Shown here in pieces: positions 27,243-35,514 of a stretch of DNA of 55,762 nt. A program made the position numbers and the translations under genes. The notes under the pieces were generated by a model, which saw only the letters and a list, made by a program, of their open reading frames with translations, was not told the DNA's origin and ran no database searches. The stretch is from Alphaproteobacteria bacterium (lineage in GTDB: Bacteria > Pseudomonadota > Alphaproteobacteria > Rhizobiales > JAJFHC01): contig JAJFHD010000025.1 in the NCBI GenBank assembly GCA_021775805.1, positions 1 through 55,762 of the forward strand. Direction: 5' to 3'. The first letter of the stretch is position 1. Each line of letters begins with the position of its first letter.

Positions 27243-27778
27243 GAGTCGTCCGCCTCAGGTTGTTTCGGCGCCTTGCGGCGGCCCCCACGCAGCAGCAGCA
27301 GGACGGCGATGCCTGCGGTGAATATCACGGCGGTTTCGCCAAGGGTGTCAAATCCGCGGTAACTGGCCAGGACAGATGTGACGACGTTCGGCACACCTGT
27401 CTGGGGAATGGATTGCTCTAGATAATAGGGCCCGACATTGAGATGAACCGGTGTATCGGCCAGTCCGAACGGTGCAAAATCGAGTGTGCCGTATATGAGA
27501 ACAGCCGCTGTCACGACGGCAACGAACAACGGCAGGACCGGGGAGTGGCGCGGTGTCGATTCCTCGGTCTTGGTCAGATAGAGAACACTGAGCATCAGAA
27601 CCGTTGAAATGCCGGCGCCGACCGAGGCCTCTGTCATGGCCACATCGACGGCGTCGAGCACGATCAGGACGCTGGCCATCAGGAAACTGTAGATGCCGCC
27701 GAGTATGACGACGGAGAACAGATTCCTCACGCGCACCACGCCAACGGTCACCGCGGCCATCAGCGTCAGGAGTACCAT
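27239..27778 (-). CDS. DUF4040/MbhD-MbhE type antiporter subunit (equivalent to the C-terminal part of MrpA)
   Basis: A 179-aa protein. Residues 1-70 contain two to three membrane segments with DAVDVAMTEASVGAGISTVL, the DUF4040/MbhD signature with conserved acidic residues. Residues 80-175 resemble MbhE, with YYLEQSIPQTGVPNVVTSVLASYRGFDTLGETAVIFTAG. In classical Mrp systems these parts are fused to the C-terminus of the large MrpA protein; here they are a stand-alone protein, as in archaeal Mbh. The ATG at 27778 lies 14 bp after the mnhG stop. Confidence 0.9.
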   Translation of the reverse strand: MVLLTLMAAVTVGVVRVRNLFSVVILGGIYSFLMASVLIVLDAVDVAMTEASVGAGISTVLMLSVLYLTKTEESTPRHSPVLPLFVAVVTAAVLIYGTLDFAPFGLADTPVHLNVGPYYLEQSIPQTGVPNVVTSVLASYRGFDTLGETAVIFTAGIAVLLLLRGGRRKAPKQPEADDS

Positions 27779-27792
27779 GTTGATGTAGGCTT

Positions 27793-28194
27793 CTATGACG
27801 GATCCTCCGATTTAACCGGCGAAGGCATGCTCGCCGAAACCTGGTCCGAGACAACCTGGTCTGACGTTATCTGACCTCCGGAGGACGGGTCGGCGAGAAT
27901 CGGTTTGAGGCCCGCGGTCAGAGATGCCTGAGCCAGGGCATGGGTCGCGACCGGCCCGGTATAGAGCAACAGGGCAAGAATGATCACCAACCTGACCAGA
28001 ACCAGAGGGTCGACGGTCTGAAACATCATGCCGATGAGCATGAGAGCTGCTCCGAAAGTATCGGACACACTGGCGGCATGCATGCGGGTAAACACATCCG
28101 GCATTTTCATGAGGCCATAGGCGCCGATAACATAGAATGTGGCCCCGGCCGTGAGAAACACCCAGCTCAGGCCGTCGAACAGGACGTCCATCAT
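27793..28194 (-). CDS. mnhG: Na+/H+ antiporter subunit G
   Basis: A 133-aa protein with three membrane segments and the typical GLMKMPDVFTRMHAASVSDTFGAALMLIGMM pattern of MnhG/MrpG. The C-terminal 35 residues are a polar, Ser/Asp-rich tail (SSGGQITSDQVVSDQ) longer than usual. It overlaps mnhF by 4 bp. Confidence 0.92.
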   Translation of the reverse strand: MMDVLFDGLSWVFLTAGATFYVIGAYGLMKMPDVFTRMHAASVSDTFGAALMLIGMMFQTVDPLVLVRLVIILALLLYTGPVATHALAQASLTAGLKPILADPSSGGQITSDQVVSDQVSASMPSPVKSEDPS

Positions 28195-28478
28195 GATTGC
28201 GCGCCTTCTTCTTCGCCGTCATGAGCGAGGTCGCCATGGCGCCAGAATTTCAGAACAGCGAGCGTGCCAATCAGATTGAGAAGCCCGTAGGTGATTCCGA
28301 TGTCCAGGAACTCGGGCCGCCCGGTCAGAAATCCGACCACCGCCAGCAGCATGATCGCGGCGGTTCCGATCGTATTGGCAGCCAGCACCCGGTCGAACAC
28401 GGTCGGACCTTTCAAGGCGCGGACAACGGCAAAGATGTGGGCTACGGTTATCGCAATGGCGGCAATGGTGAACATCAC
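28191..28478 (-). CDS. mnhF: Na+/H+ antiporter subunit F
   Basis: A 95-aa protein with three membrane segments and the MnhF/MrpF signature RALKGPTVFDRVLAANTIGT, then GITYGLLNLIGTLAVLKF. Overlaps mnhE and mnhG by 4 bp each. Confidence 0.92.
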   Translation of the reverse strand: MMFTIAAIAITVAHIFAVVRALKGPTVFDRVLAANTIGTAAIMLLAVVGFLTGRPEFLDIGITYGLLNLIGTLAVLKFWRHGDLAHDGEEEGAQS

Positions 28479-28972
28479 GATTTTCCTTCAAAGGCGCAGA
28501 CGCGTTTGTCCATTTCACCTTGTTCCAGGTCGGCCGCACCCGACTGGGTGATCGCATGGACAAGGATTTCGTCCCGCTCGACCTCCACGGAGATCGTACC
28601 TGGTGTCAGTGTTATGGAATTGGCGTAGATGTTGACGCCGATAGGCGATTTCTGGCCGGCTTTGACCCGGACCATCGTCGGAGAGATCGGCAGTCTAGGA
28701 TCAACGATCACACGCGCCACGGTGAATGACGACTTGGAAATCTCCCAGGCCAGCCACGGCCAGTAGGTAAGCGAACCCAGCAGAAGTTGAATCGGATGGC
28801 CTTCGGAATCGACGATTGCCATACGATGTGCCAGGGCAACGGTACCCAGAACGGAGACGATGCCAAAAAACGTTATGAGAACAGTGTAATGGCCCGACAA
28901 TACGAGCCAGAAAACAGCAAGGGCAATCGTCAAACTGACATAGCGCCAATTACCCACTGCCATAGTCCGCAA
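28475..28972 (-). CDS. mnhE: Na+/H+ antiporter subunit E
   Basis: A 165-aa protein, first gene of the antiporter operon. Two N-terminal membrane segments, then the MnhE pattern: YWPWLAWEISKSSFTVARVIVDPRLPISPTMVRV and NIYANSITLTPGTISVEVERDEILVHAIT. The listed ATG (MRTMAV) and one 9 nt later are both possible. The 205-bp gap to the divergent acetyltransferase gene must hold the operon promoter; I cannot fix it. Confidence 0.92.
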   Translation of the reverse strand: MRTMAVGNWRYVSLTIALAVFWLVLSGHYTVLITFFGIVSVLGTVALAHRMAIVDSEGHPIQLLLGSLTYWPWLAWEISKSSFTVARVIVDPRLPISPTMVRVKAGQKSPIGVNIYANSITLTPGTISVEVERDEILVHAITQSGAADLEQGEMDKRVCAFEGKS

Positions 28973-29177
28973 ATCCTTACAAAACTGCGGTCATTTCCCA
29001 AATCAGACCGCAGCCAAATAGGTATGCCGGTATGGTTAACAGAAGGTTAACAAGGGTGGGTGGTGTAGAGTTATGCACCACTGTTTGCCCTAAGGTCTTG
29101 GAGGGATTCACCTTCGGAAGATTTCCTTTGATGTGGACAGTCTGTCGGCGCCTCCGTTTGAGCGTTATAGTTGATGA

Positions 29178-29726
29178 ATGGAACAACAGCTGACCGTACC
29201 CGAAGAGTTTGCGACCGCTCGCCTGATTCTGCGAAAGCCTGGCATTGAAGACGCCGAACCAATTTTCAGCACCTATGCCAGGGATGCACGGGTCTGCCGC
29301 TACACCACTTGGCGCGTACACGGCACAATCGACGAGACCCGAAACTATCTGGGATCGTGCCGTGAGCAATGGTCGGGTGGCCAGGGGTTTGCTTACGCAA
29401 TCGACCTCACGGGAACGCCCGGCCGTCCGATTGGCATGATCCACATGCGCCGTGGTTCACATCAGATGCAGTATGGATACGTCCTCGCCCGGGATGCATG
29501 GGGAAACGGCTTCATGACCGAAGCCCTCCACTGCCTTGTGGACTGGGCGTTGTCGCAGGATGAAATCTGGCGAGCGGCTGCCTATTGCGACGTCGACAAC
29601 ATGGCGTCCGCACGGGTCATGGAGAAGACCGGCATGGAGTTTGAAGGTGTCTTGCGCCGGTACTGCATCCATCCGAACGTTTCTGACGAGCCCCGCGACT
29701 GCCGCATCTATGCCAAGGTAAGATGA
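29178..29726 (+). CDS. GNAT-family acetyltransferase (RimJ/RimL-like)
   Basis: A 182-aa soluble enzyme of the acetyltransferase_3 type. The opening TARLILRKPGIEDAEPIFSTYA is typical. The acetyl-CoA binding segment is LARDAWGNGFMTEAL, a slightly changed form of the usual RxxGxG/A loop, and NMASARVMEKTGMEFEGVLRRY is the family's closing motif. The substrate is not known. It converges with the second DUF2336 gene with only 36 bp between. Confidence 0.9.
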   Translation: MEQQLTVPEEFATARLILRKPGIEDAEPIFSTYARDARVCRYTTWRVHGTIDETRNYLGSCREQWSGGQGFAYAIDLTGTPGRPIGMIHMRRGSHQMQYGYVLARDAWGNGFMTEALHCLVDWALSQDEIWRAAAYCDVDNMASARVMEKTGMEFEGVLRRYCIHPNVSDEPRDCRIYAKVR

Positions 29727-29762
29727 TGCAAAAGGTCCCCGCCGCGATCGGTTGACTACCGG

Positions 29763-30956
29763 TCAGGCTACCTCGCTGCGAACCGGCCCGGCTGTGCTTT
29801 CGAACGGGCCGCGCCCGGTTTCACGCCAGTCCCAATAAGTCAGGGCGGTGCCCGCCTGGCCACGGGAGAGACGGTCGAACATGATTCCAAAATCGTTGAT
29901 GGCAGCCGCATCGTCGAAGTCGTAGCGCTCAAGATCGCCCCAAAGCCTGCAGGTTTCCGTGAACATGTCACGGGTTGCACCGGCGGCCTTCAAGGCAACC
30001 ACCAGCGCAGCGCCGCCGCCGTCTGCGACAATCCGGTTGGCCGTACAGGTGGCGACACCAGTGATATCGGCGAGATCGCCAACAGCGGTTTCAAGGTCCT
30101 GCTCGAAAATGGCGCCGGCAAATCGGACCAGCCGGTCTCTATCTTCTGCGCCGGCATCATCCCGGACATCGTCGACATCATAGATCAGGGGACGAACACT
30201 TTTGACCGGCAACAACAGGTCCGAATTCCCCATCGCGACGATCTGTCGAACCATGTTGGCGTCTTCGAGGAACCGACCGAGGATGTAGAGTCGCAAGTTG
30301 CGCCCGACAATCCAGAACAGGTCGTGGGCACAGGCGGGATACATCTCCGGCCGCACCAGCAAGGGTTCACAAAGTTCGGTGTCTTTTTTTGCCCGATCGC
30401 AAAGCTGCTTAACAACCGCCGCGGACAATTGTGCGCCTTGATTTTCGAGCATGGCTACGACCACGTCGGCTGACGAGTTTGCGACAATCTGCGCTGCGAT
30501 TTCGGAGGACAGCGATTTCCTCTTTGCAATGGTCAACGACCGGTCGGGGCAGCGTCCGTACAGGATGTCCCTTATATCGCGGTACGTGCCGCAGGTTGAG
30601 CCTTCCAGAAGCGGCTCGGCTACCTTGAAATCTTCGTCCGTGATCAGTTGCGAGACCAGTGCCGGCGCCACATCCCCCAGGTTCGCAAGCCGCTGAGCCA
30701 GTTGCCGGCGAATGGCGGCCGGTGCCGATGACAATGCACATTGCAGGACATCTATCGCAAAGGCGCGCTCATGAGGGTGGAACATGTTCGGCGGCAACAG
30801 CAACAGGTCGGAAAGCTGACGGAACGTCTGCTCATCAAACCGGTCCTGCGACAACACCTCTTTCGCCTCAACCACGCGCAGGCCGGAATCTTTCGTAGGC
30901 TGCGCGGATTCGCCTTCAACAACTTTGCACGATTTTGCTTGCTGCGGGTTCGCCAT
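29763..30956 (-). CDS. DUF2336-like protein (second in window)
   Basis: A 397-aa cytoplasmic, all-helical protein. RQLSDLLLLPPNMFHPHERAFAIDVLQCALSSAPAAIRRQLAQRLANLGDVAPALVSQLITDE and similar repeats fit DUF2336, with the usual 'PLLEGS' inter-repeat segment. The first 30 residues are polar and probably disordered. AGGTGG sits 4 nt upstream of the ATG. It shares only family-level similarity with the DUF2336 protein at 13934-15052, so these are old paralogues and not a recent duplication. Confidence 0.83.
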   Translation of the reverse strand: MANPQQAKSCKVVEGESAQPTKDSGLRVVEAKEVLSQDRFDEQTFRQLSDLLLLPPNMFHPHERAFAIDVLQCALSSAPAAIRRQLAQRLANLGDVAPALVSQLITDEDFKVAEPLLEGSTCGTYRDIRDILYGRCPDRSLTIAKRKSLSSEIAAQIVANSSADVVVAMLENQGAQLSAAVVKQLCDRAKKDTELCEPLLVRPEMYPACAHDLFWIVGRNLRLYILGRFLEDANMVRQIVAMGNSDLLLPVKSVRPLIYDVDDVRDDAGAEDRDRLVRFAGAIFEQDLETAVGDLADITGVATCTANRIVADGGGAALVVALKAAGATRDMFTETCRLWGDLERYDFDDAAAINDFGIMFDRLSRGQAGTALTYWDWRETGRGPFESTAGPVRSEVA

Positions 30957-31284
30957 GATCCACCTGATTGGATTTTTGTTATGGCTAAGCTAACACGAAG
31001 ACCGCAACACTAAGTTGAATTCAATATAACAATTCTATTTTTTACAGATATACTCAATCTATACGAAAATTTGACTCAACGTTACGTAAAAGTGTCCTCC
31101 AATTTTCAGACAATTTGATCTAATTTGCAATCATGTGCGAGGGTTTCCCACCGGCGGCGGCGCTTTGGCCAGGCCAATAAAGGCATCACCAGACCATAGG
31201 CGTTCGAATGGTTTTGCCCTATATCAGGCGGGCGAACAGAGCTGACACGGCATTCGGAGCCAAGGGCTTCAGGAGATTGAACAC
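30957..31284. promoter_or_regulatory. 328-bp divergent intergenic region
   Basis: This region separates the DUF2336 gene (minus) from the MaoC gene (plus). The part from 31010 to 31130 is AT-rich (TTGAATTCAATATAAC, TATTTTTTACAGATATAC) and probably holds both promoters. I see no gene, repeat or terminator in it. Confidence 0.4.
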
Positions 31285-31755
31285 ATGGCGAGGGTTTTTC
31301 GGACATTGGCGGACTATGCCGACGCACAGGACAGCCTGATCGGCAAGAGCGACTGGATGCAAATTACACAAGAGCGGATCGATGCGTTCGCCAACGCAAC
31401 CGGGGACCATCAATGGATCCATGTGGATCCCGATCGCGCCCGGTCGGAACTCGACATGCCGACCATAGCGCATGGCTATCTCACACTATCGCTGCTGCCA
31501 GGCTTCATGTCGGAAATCATGACCATTTCAAGCGTAACCCGCGCCCTGAACTACGGCTCCGACAAAATCCGGTTCATCAACATGGTGCCGGTCCTGTCAG
31601 AAGTCCGCGGTTCGGTCTATCTGAAGAAGGCGGTCCTCGACAAGGCCAGCCTGCGGGCCCACACGACCGTAACGGTAGAGATCGAAGGCCAGGAACGCCC
31701 TGCGCTCGTAGCGGAAACCATCACGTTGTATTTTGAGGAGAATGGCCAGCCATGA
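31285..31755 (+). CDS. MaoC family dehydratase
   Basis: A 156-aa hot-dog fold enzyme, probably an (R)-specific enoyl-CoA hydratase or relative. The catalytic motif is visible as [15 protein letters not shown] (Asp and His of the hydratase motif), with [14 protein letters not shown] after it. GGAGA precedes the ATG. It is the first gene of a plus-strand run and overlaps msrB by 4 bp. The substrate is unknown. Confidence 0.92.
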   Translation: MARVFRTLADYADAQDSLIGKSDWMQITQERIDAFANATGDHQWIHVDPDRARSELDMPTIAHGYLTLSLLPGFMSEIMTISSVTRALNYGSDKIRFINMVPVLSEVRGSVYLKKAVLDKASLRAHTTVTVEIEGQERPALVAETITLYFEENGQP

Positions 31756-32153
31756 CAGCCAAGATTACCAAGACCGATGACGAATGGCGCGAACAACTGG
31801 ACGACATGCAATATCACGTAACCCGCCAGCACGGAACCGAACGGCCCTTCACGGGCCCCAACTGGGACTCCAAACAGGCCGGTGTCTACAGTTGCGTCTG
31901 CTGCGGCAAGGATCTGTTCGATTCTGAAACCAAGTACGATTCCGGAACCGGATGGCCAAGCTTCTACGCACCTGTGGATGATGTTGCGGTTTCGGAACAC
32001 GTGGATCGCAAGCTCTTCATGAAACGCACCGAGGTCCGCTGCGCCGATTGTGACGCGCACCTGGGACATGTATTTCCCGACGGCCCGCAGCCGACGGGCC
32101 TGCGCTATTGCATGAATGGCCATGCCCTCTCGATCAAACCAAAAGAAGACTGA
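31752..32153 (+). CDS. msrB: Peptide-methionine (R)-S-oxide reductase
   Basis: A 133-aa enzyme that reduces methionine-R-sulfoxide in proteins. Two zinc-binding CxxC motifs are present (CVCC and CADC), with the family block [13 protein letters not shown]. The catalytic residue is the Cys of RYCMNG near the C-terminus. Full length. The start overlaps the MaoC gene by 4 bp, and oligopeptidase B follows 9 bp after the stop. Confidence 0.96.
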   Translation: MTAKITKTDDEWREQLDDMQYHVTRQHGTERPFTGPNWDSKQAGVYSCVCCGKDLFDSETKYDSGTGWPSFYAPVDDVAVSEHVDRKLFMKRTEVRCADCDAHLGHVFPDGPQPTGLRYCMNGHALSIKPKED

Positions 32154-32162
32154 ACACAACAC

Positions 32163-34280
32163 ATGAACCGTACCGTCTCCGACGACAGAATTTCCGCTCC
32201 CGTCGCCAAGAAAGCCGACTGCTTCGACCTTCATCATGGTGTCAGACGAAACGATCCCTATGCCTGGATGCGTGCGCACAACTGGCAGGACGTGATGCGC
32301 GATGCGTCTGTACTGGCGGAAGATATCCGTGCCCACCTGGAAGCGGAAAACGCCTATACCAAACAGGTTCTGGGCGATACCGAAGGCCTGCAGGCGAGCC
32401 TGTTTCAGGAGATGAAGGCGCGGATCAAGGAAGACGATTCCTCGGTGCCGACGCCTGACGGGCCATATGCCTATTTCGTGCGTTATGTAAAAGACGGGCA
32501 ACACCCGGGTTATTGCCGGCAAACGGTCGATTCAGCGGATGGCGACAAGGACGAAGCCGTGCTGCTTGACGGCAATGCCATGGCCGAGGGATTGGCATAC
32601 TTTAAACTGGGCGGGGTGTCCCACAGCCCCGACCACGAGTGCGTGGTTTACGGCACGGACAAGAGCGGCGCTGAATTCTACACGCTTGAAATCAGGCATG
32701 TGGCGCGCGGCGAAAATCTCGGCGATGTTATTGAAGACACAACCGGGGGCAGTGTCTGGAGTGCGGATTCCCGCACTCTGTTCTATACCCGCGTCGACGA
32801 AAACCACCGTCCGTCAAAGGTCTTCCGCCATCGCGTCGGCTCCGATTCAAGCGAGGACGTGCTGATCTACGAGGAATCCGATCCAGGCTTCTTTGTCGGG
32901 ATCGGCAAGACACTGAGCGGTTCCTACATCATCATTTCGAGCCACGACCACCAGACCTCCGAAGTCCGTCTGATCGATTCCGACAACCCCGAAGGACCGC
33001 TCCAACTGATAGCCCCGCGCGAAGTCGGGCACGAGTACGACATCGAGCATCAGGACGACCGCTTCGTAATCCTGACCAATTGCGACGATGCCGAGGACTT
33101 CAAGATCATGTCGGCGCCGGTCAGCGATCCGGCACGACAGAACTGGCGCGACCTGATCGCGCACAAAACCGGCCGGCTGATTCTGTCGCTGTCGGCATAC
33201 CGCAACCATCTGGTGCGCCTCGAACGGGAAGACGGTCTTCCCAGGATCGTCGTCACCGATGCGAAGTCAGGCGACGAACATGCCATATCGTTCGATGAAG
33301 AAGCCTATCAGCTGGGGCTGTCGGAAGGCTATGAGTACGATACCACGACGCTCCGGTTCTCCTACAGTTCGATGACGACTCCCAGTCAGGTCTACGACTA
33401 CGACGTCGTGACCCGGCAGCGGACATTGCGAAAGACCCAGGAAGTTCCCAGCGGCCATGAACCGTCAGACTACGTGACCCGGCGTGTCTATGCGCCGGCG
33501 GCCGACGGTGAAACCGTGCCGGTCACCCTGCTCTACAGAAACGACACCCCGCTCGACGGCACGGCACCCTTGCTGCTCTACGGCTACGGCTCCTACGGGA
33601 TCAGCATTCCGGCGTCCTTTTCGACAACCTGCCTCAGCCTGGTCGACCGCGGCTTCGTTTACGCCGTCGCCCATGTGCGAGGGGGCAAGGACAAGGGGTA
33701 CCGCTGGTATCGGCTGGGACGACGGGAGCACAAGGCGAACACGTTCCGCGATTTCATCGCAGCGGCGAACTATCTGACAGCCGAAAAGTTCACGTCGAAA
33801 GGAAACATCGTTGCCCAGGGCGGCAGCGCCGGCGGCTTGCTCATGGGAGCGGTGGCCAACATGGCCCCCGATCTCTTCCGCGGCATTCTTGCGGAAGTCC
33901 CGTTCGTCGATGTGCTGACAACCATGCTCGACGATACCCTGCCCCTGACGCCGCCGGAATGGCCGGAATGGGGCAACCCGATTGAGGACCGGAAGGCCTA
34001 TGAGACAATCGCGGCCTACTCTCCCTACGACAATGTCAGCGCCCAGGCTTATCCCCATATTCTGGCGATCGCCGGGCTGGCGGATCCGCGGGTTACCTAC
34101 TGGGAGCCGGCGAAATGGGTGGCGCGGTTGCGCGAGGTCAAGACCGACGACAATCTCCTGTTGCTGAAGACCAATATGGAAGCCGGCCACGCCGGTGCGT
34201 CGGGGCGTTTTGACCGTCTCAAGGAGGTCGCGTTAAACTATGCCTTTGCATTGAAGATAACCGGCAAGACGGAGGCATAG
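32163..34280 (+). CDS. ptrB: Oligopeptidase B (S9 family serine peptidase)
   Basis: A 705-aa cytoplasmic peptidase that cleaves short peptides after Arg or Lys. The N-terminal beta-propeller (about 75-420) is followed by an alpha/beta-hydrolase domain. The catalytic Ser is in GGSAGGLLMGAV, the Asp in GLADPRVTYWEPAKW, and the His in MEAGHAGASGRF. DPYAWMR near the start and RGGKDKGYRWYRLGR are family markers. Length is usual. It forms an operon with the MaoC and msrB genes upstream and the isochorismatase-family gene downstream. Confidence 0.94.
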   Translation: MNRTVSDDRISAPVAKKADCFDLHHGVRRNDPYAWMRAHNWQDVMRDASVLAEDIRAHLEAENAYTKQVLGDTEGLQASLFQEMKARIKEDDSSVPTPDGPYAYFVRYVKDGQHPGYCRQTVDSADGDKDEAVLLDGNAMAEGLAYFKLGGVSHSPDHECVVYGTDKSGAEFYTLEIRHVARGENLGDVIEDTTGGSVWSADSRTLFYTRVDENHRPSKVFRHRVGSDSSEDVLIYEESDPGFFVGIGKTLSGSYIIISSHDHQTSEVRLIDSDNPEGPLQLIAPREVGHEYDIEHQDDRFVILTNCDDAEDFKIMSAPVSDPARQNWRDLIAHKTGRLILSLSAYRNHLVRLEREDGLPRIVVTDAKSGDEHAISFDEEAYQLGLSEGYEYDTTTLRFSYSSMTTPSQVYDYDVVTRQRTLRKTQEVPSGHEPSDYVTRRVYAPAADGETVPVTLLYRNDTPLDGTAPLLLYGYGSYGISIPASFSTTCLSLVDRGFVYAVAHVRGGKDKGYRWYRLGRREHKANTFRDFIAAANYLTAEKFTSKGNIVAQGGSAGGLLMGAVANMAPDLFRGILAEVPFVDVLTTMLDDTLPLTPPEWPEWGNPIEDRKAYETIAAYSPYDNVSAQAYPHILAIAGLADPRVTYWEPAKWVARLREVKTDDNLLLLKTNMEAGHAGASGRFDRLKEVALNYAFALKITGKTEA

Positions 34281-34282
34281 CG

Positions 34283-34876
34283 CTGACCGACCGACGAGCA
34301 CAATCGGGAGACCTGATCGACAGTGGCCTGTGCCAGCTGCTGGTGGTCGACATGCAGGAGAAGCTGCTGCCTTCGATGGCCGATGCCGATGCGGTTACCG
34401 AGAAGTGCGGAACATTGCTCAATGCCGCCGCCATGCTGGGCATACCGAGCAGCCTCACCGAGCAATATCCCGCAGGATTGGGAAGAACAGTGGCCCAGTT
34501 GTCCGCCAAAGCACAGAACGCCCGGATCTTCGACAAGGTTCACTTCTCATGTTTCGCCGACGACCATCTGAAGGACCGGTTTAGTGCCGTGCGCGACGAT
34601 GGCCGGGATACGATTGTCATCGCCGGGATAGAGGCCCATGTGTGTGTCGCCCAGACCGCCATTGAAATGGGCGCCGCCGGTTTCCGCGTCATCGTTGCGG
34701 CCGACGCGGTTGCCTCAAGACGCGGCACGAGCCGGGATATCGCCCTTGACCGGATGCGAAACTCAGGCGTCGAGACCACGAACACGGAATCGATCATTCT
34801 TCAGTGGTTCAACAAGTCGGGTCCGGTACATTCACAACCGTCACGAGACGAGGCGCAACCGGAGAACAAGACATGA
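34283..34876 (+). CDS. Isochorismatase-family cysteine hydrolase
   Basis: A protein of about 197 aa with the triad of the family: Asp in LLVVDMQEKLL, Lys in FDKVHFSCF, and Cys in GIEAHVCVAQTA. No ATG precedes the first core strand. The only start with a good ribosome binding site is a CTG at 34283, with GGAGG 7 nt before it; the first ATG-like candidate is a GTG at 34343 that would remove the first strand. I therefore list the CTG start with caution. The substrate is unknown. The end overlaps the VOC gene by 4 bp. Confidence 0.82.
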   Translation: MTDRRAQSGDLIDSGLCQLLVVDMQEKLLPSMADADAVTEKCGTLLNAAAMLGIPSSLTEQYPAGLGRTVAQLSAKAQNARIFDKVHFSCFADDHLKDRFSAVRDDGRDTIVIAGIEAHVCVAQTAIEMGAAGFRVIVAADAVASRRGTSRDIALDRMRNSGVETTNTESIILQWFNKSGPVHSQPSRDEAQPENKT

Positions 34877-35301
34877 CATCCGCCAAGACACCCCCGTTTT
34901 CCCTGGACGGCCTTGACCATGTGGTGTTGAGAGTAGCCGACATCGAGCGGTCGATTGCCTTTTATCGCGACGTCATCGGCGCTGCTGAAGAGCGCAGAGT
35001 GGAGTCGATCGGTCTGGTCCAGTTGAGGGCCGGCACCTCGCTGATCGACCTGGTGCCGTCCGGCGGCACACCGTCGCGCGGCACCAACATGGAGCATTTC
35101 GCCATAAGGGTCGCACCGTTTGACGAAGATGAGATCCGCGGGCACCTCGAATCGTTCGGGCTGGAAACCCAGGACGCGGCCACCCGTTACGGCGCCGGTG
35201 GCTTGGGCCCGTCGATTTACCTGGAAGATCCGGACGGCAATACCATAGAACTCAAGGGACCGCCAAACGCCGGATCCCCGGGCAAAAACCACGGCAATTG
35301 A
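34873..35301 (+). CDS. VOC-family (glyoxalase/dioxygenase-like) protein
   Basis: A 142-aa protein with two beta-alpha-beta-beta-beta units: LDHVVLRVADIERSIAFYRDVIG and MEHFAIRVAPFDEDEIRGHLESFGL, ending in IYLEDPDGNTIELKG. Candidate metal ligands are His in LDHVVL, His in MEHFAI and the Glu of NTIEL. Substrate unknown. The ATG overlaps the previous stop (ATGA). It is the last gene of the run that begins with maoC. Confidence 0.9.
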   Translation: MTSAKTPPFSLDGLDHVVLRVADIERSIAFYRDVIGAAEERRVESIGLVQLRAGTSLIDLVPSGGTPSRGTNMEHFAIRVAPFDEDEIRGHLESFGLETQDAATRYGAGGLGPSIYLEDPDGNTIELKGPPNAGSPGKNHGN

Positions 35302-35420
35302 GTCGCCTGCCACTTTTTTCAATGGGCAGTTCTGGTCTTTGACCGCGCATCAGAATCGTTGCGCTTGACCACCGACTAAAGTAGAAGTTTCCCAGGCGGG
35401 TAGATTGTTTGCCACGGTTG

Positions 35421-35459
35421 CACATGGGCGCACATGGGCGCACATGGACGCACATGGGG
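35421..35459. repeat. Four tandem copies of a 10-bp unit
   Basis: CACATGGGCG, CACATGGGCG, CACATGGACG and CACATGGGG follow each other directly. They begin 94 bp upstream of the start of the urate-oxidase N-terminal-type gene. Confidence 0.92.
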
Positions 35460-35468
35460 TGCGGTTTC

Positions 35469-35497
35469 GCCCAATGGCAAAGCGATCTCCATTGGGC
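35469..35497 (+). promoter_or_regulatory. Perfect 9-bp inverted repeat just before the ribosome binding site
   Basis: GCCCAATGG and CCATTGGGC are separated by 11 nt. The hairpin ends 6 nt before the ribosome binding site (AGGGAG) of the gene that starts at 35515. It could be an operator or an RNA hairpin that affects translation. Confidence 0.7.
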
Positions 35498-35514
35498 ACT
35501 CTAGGGAGACTATT

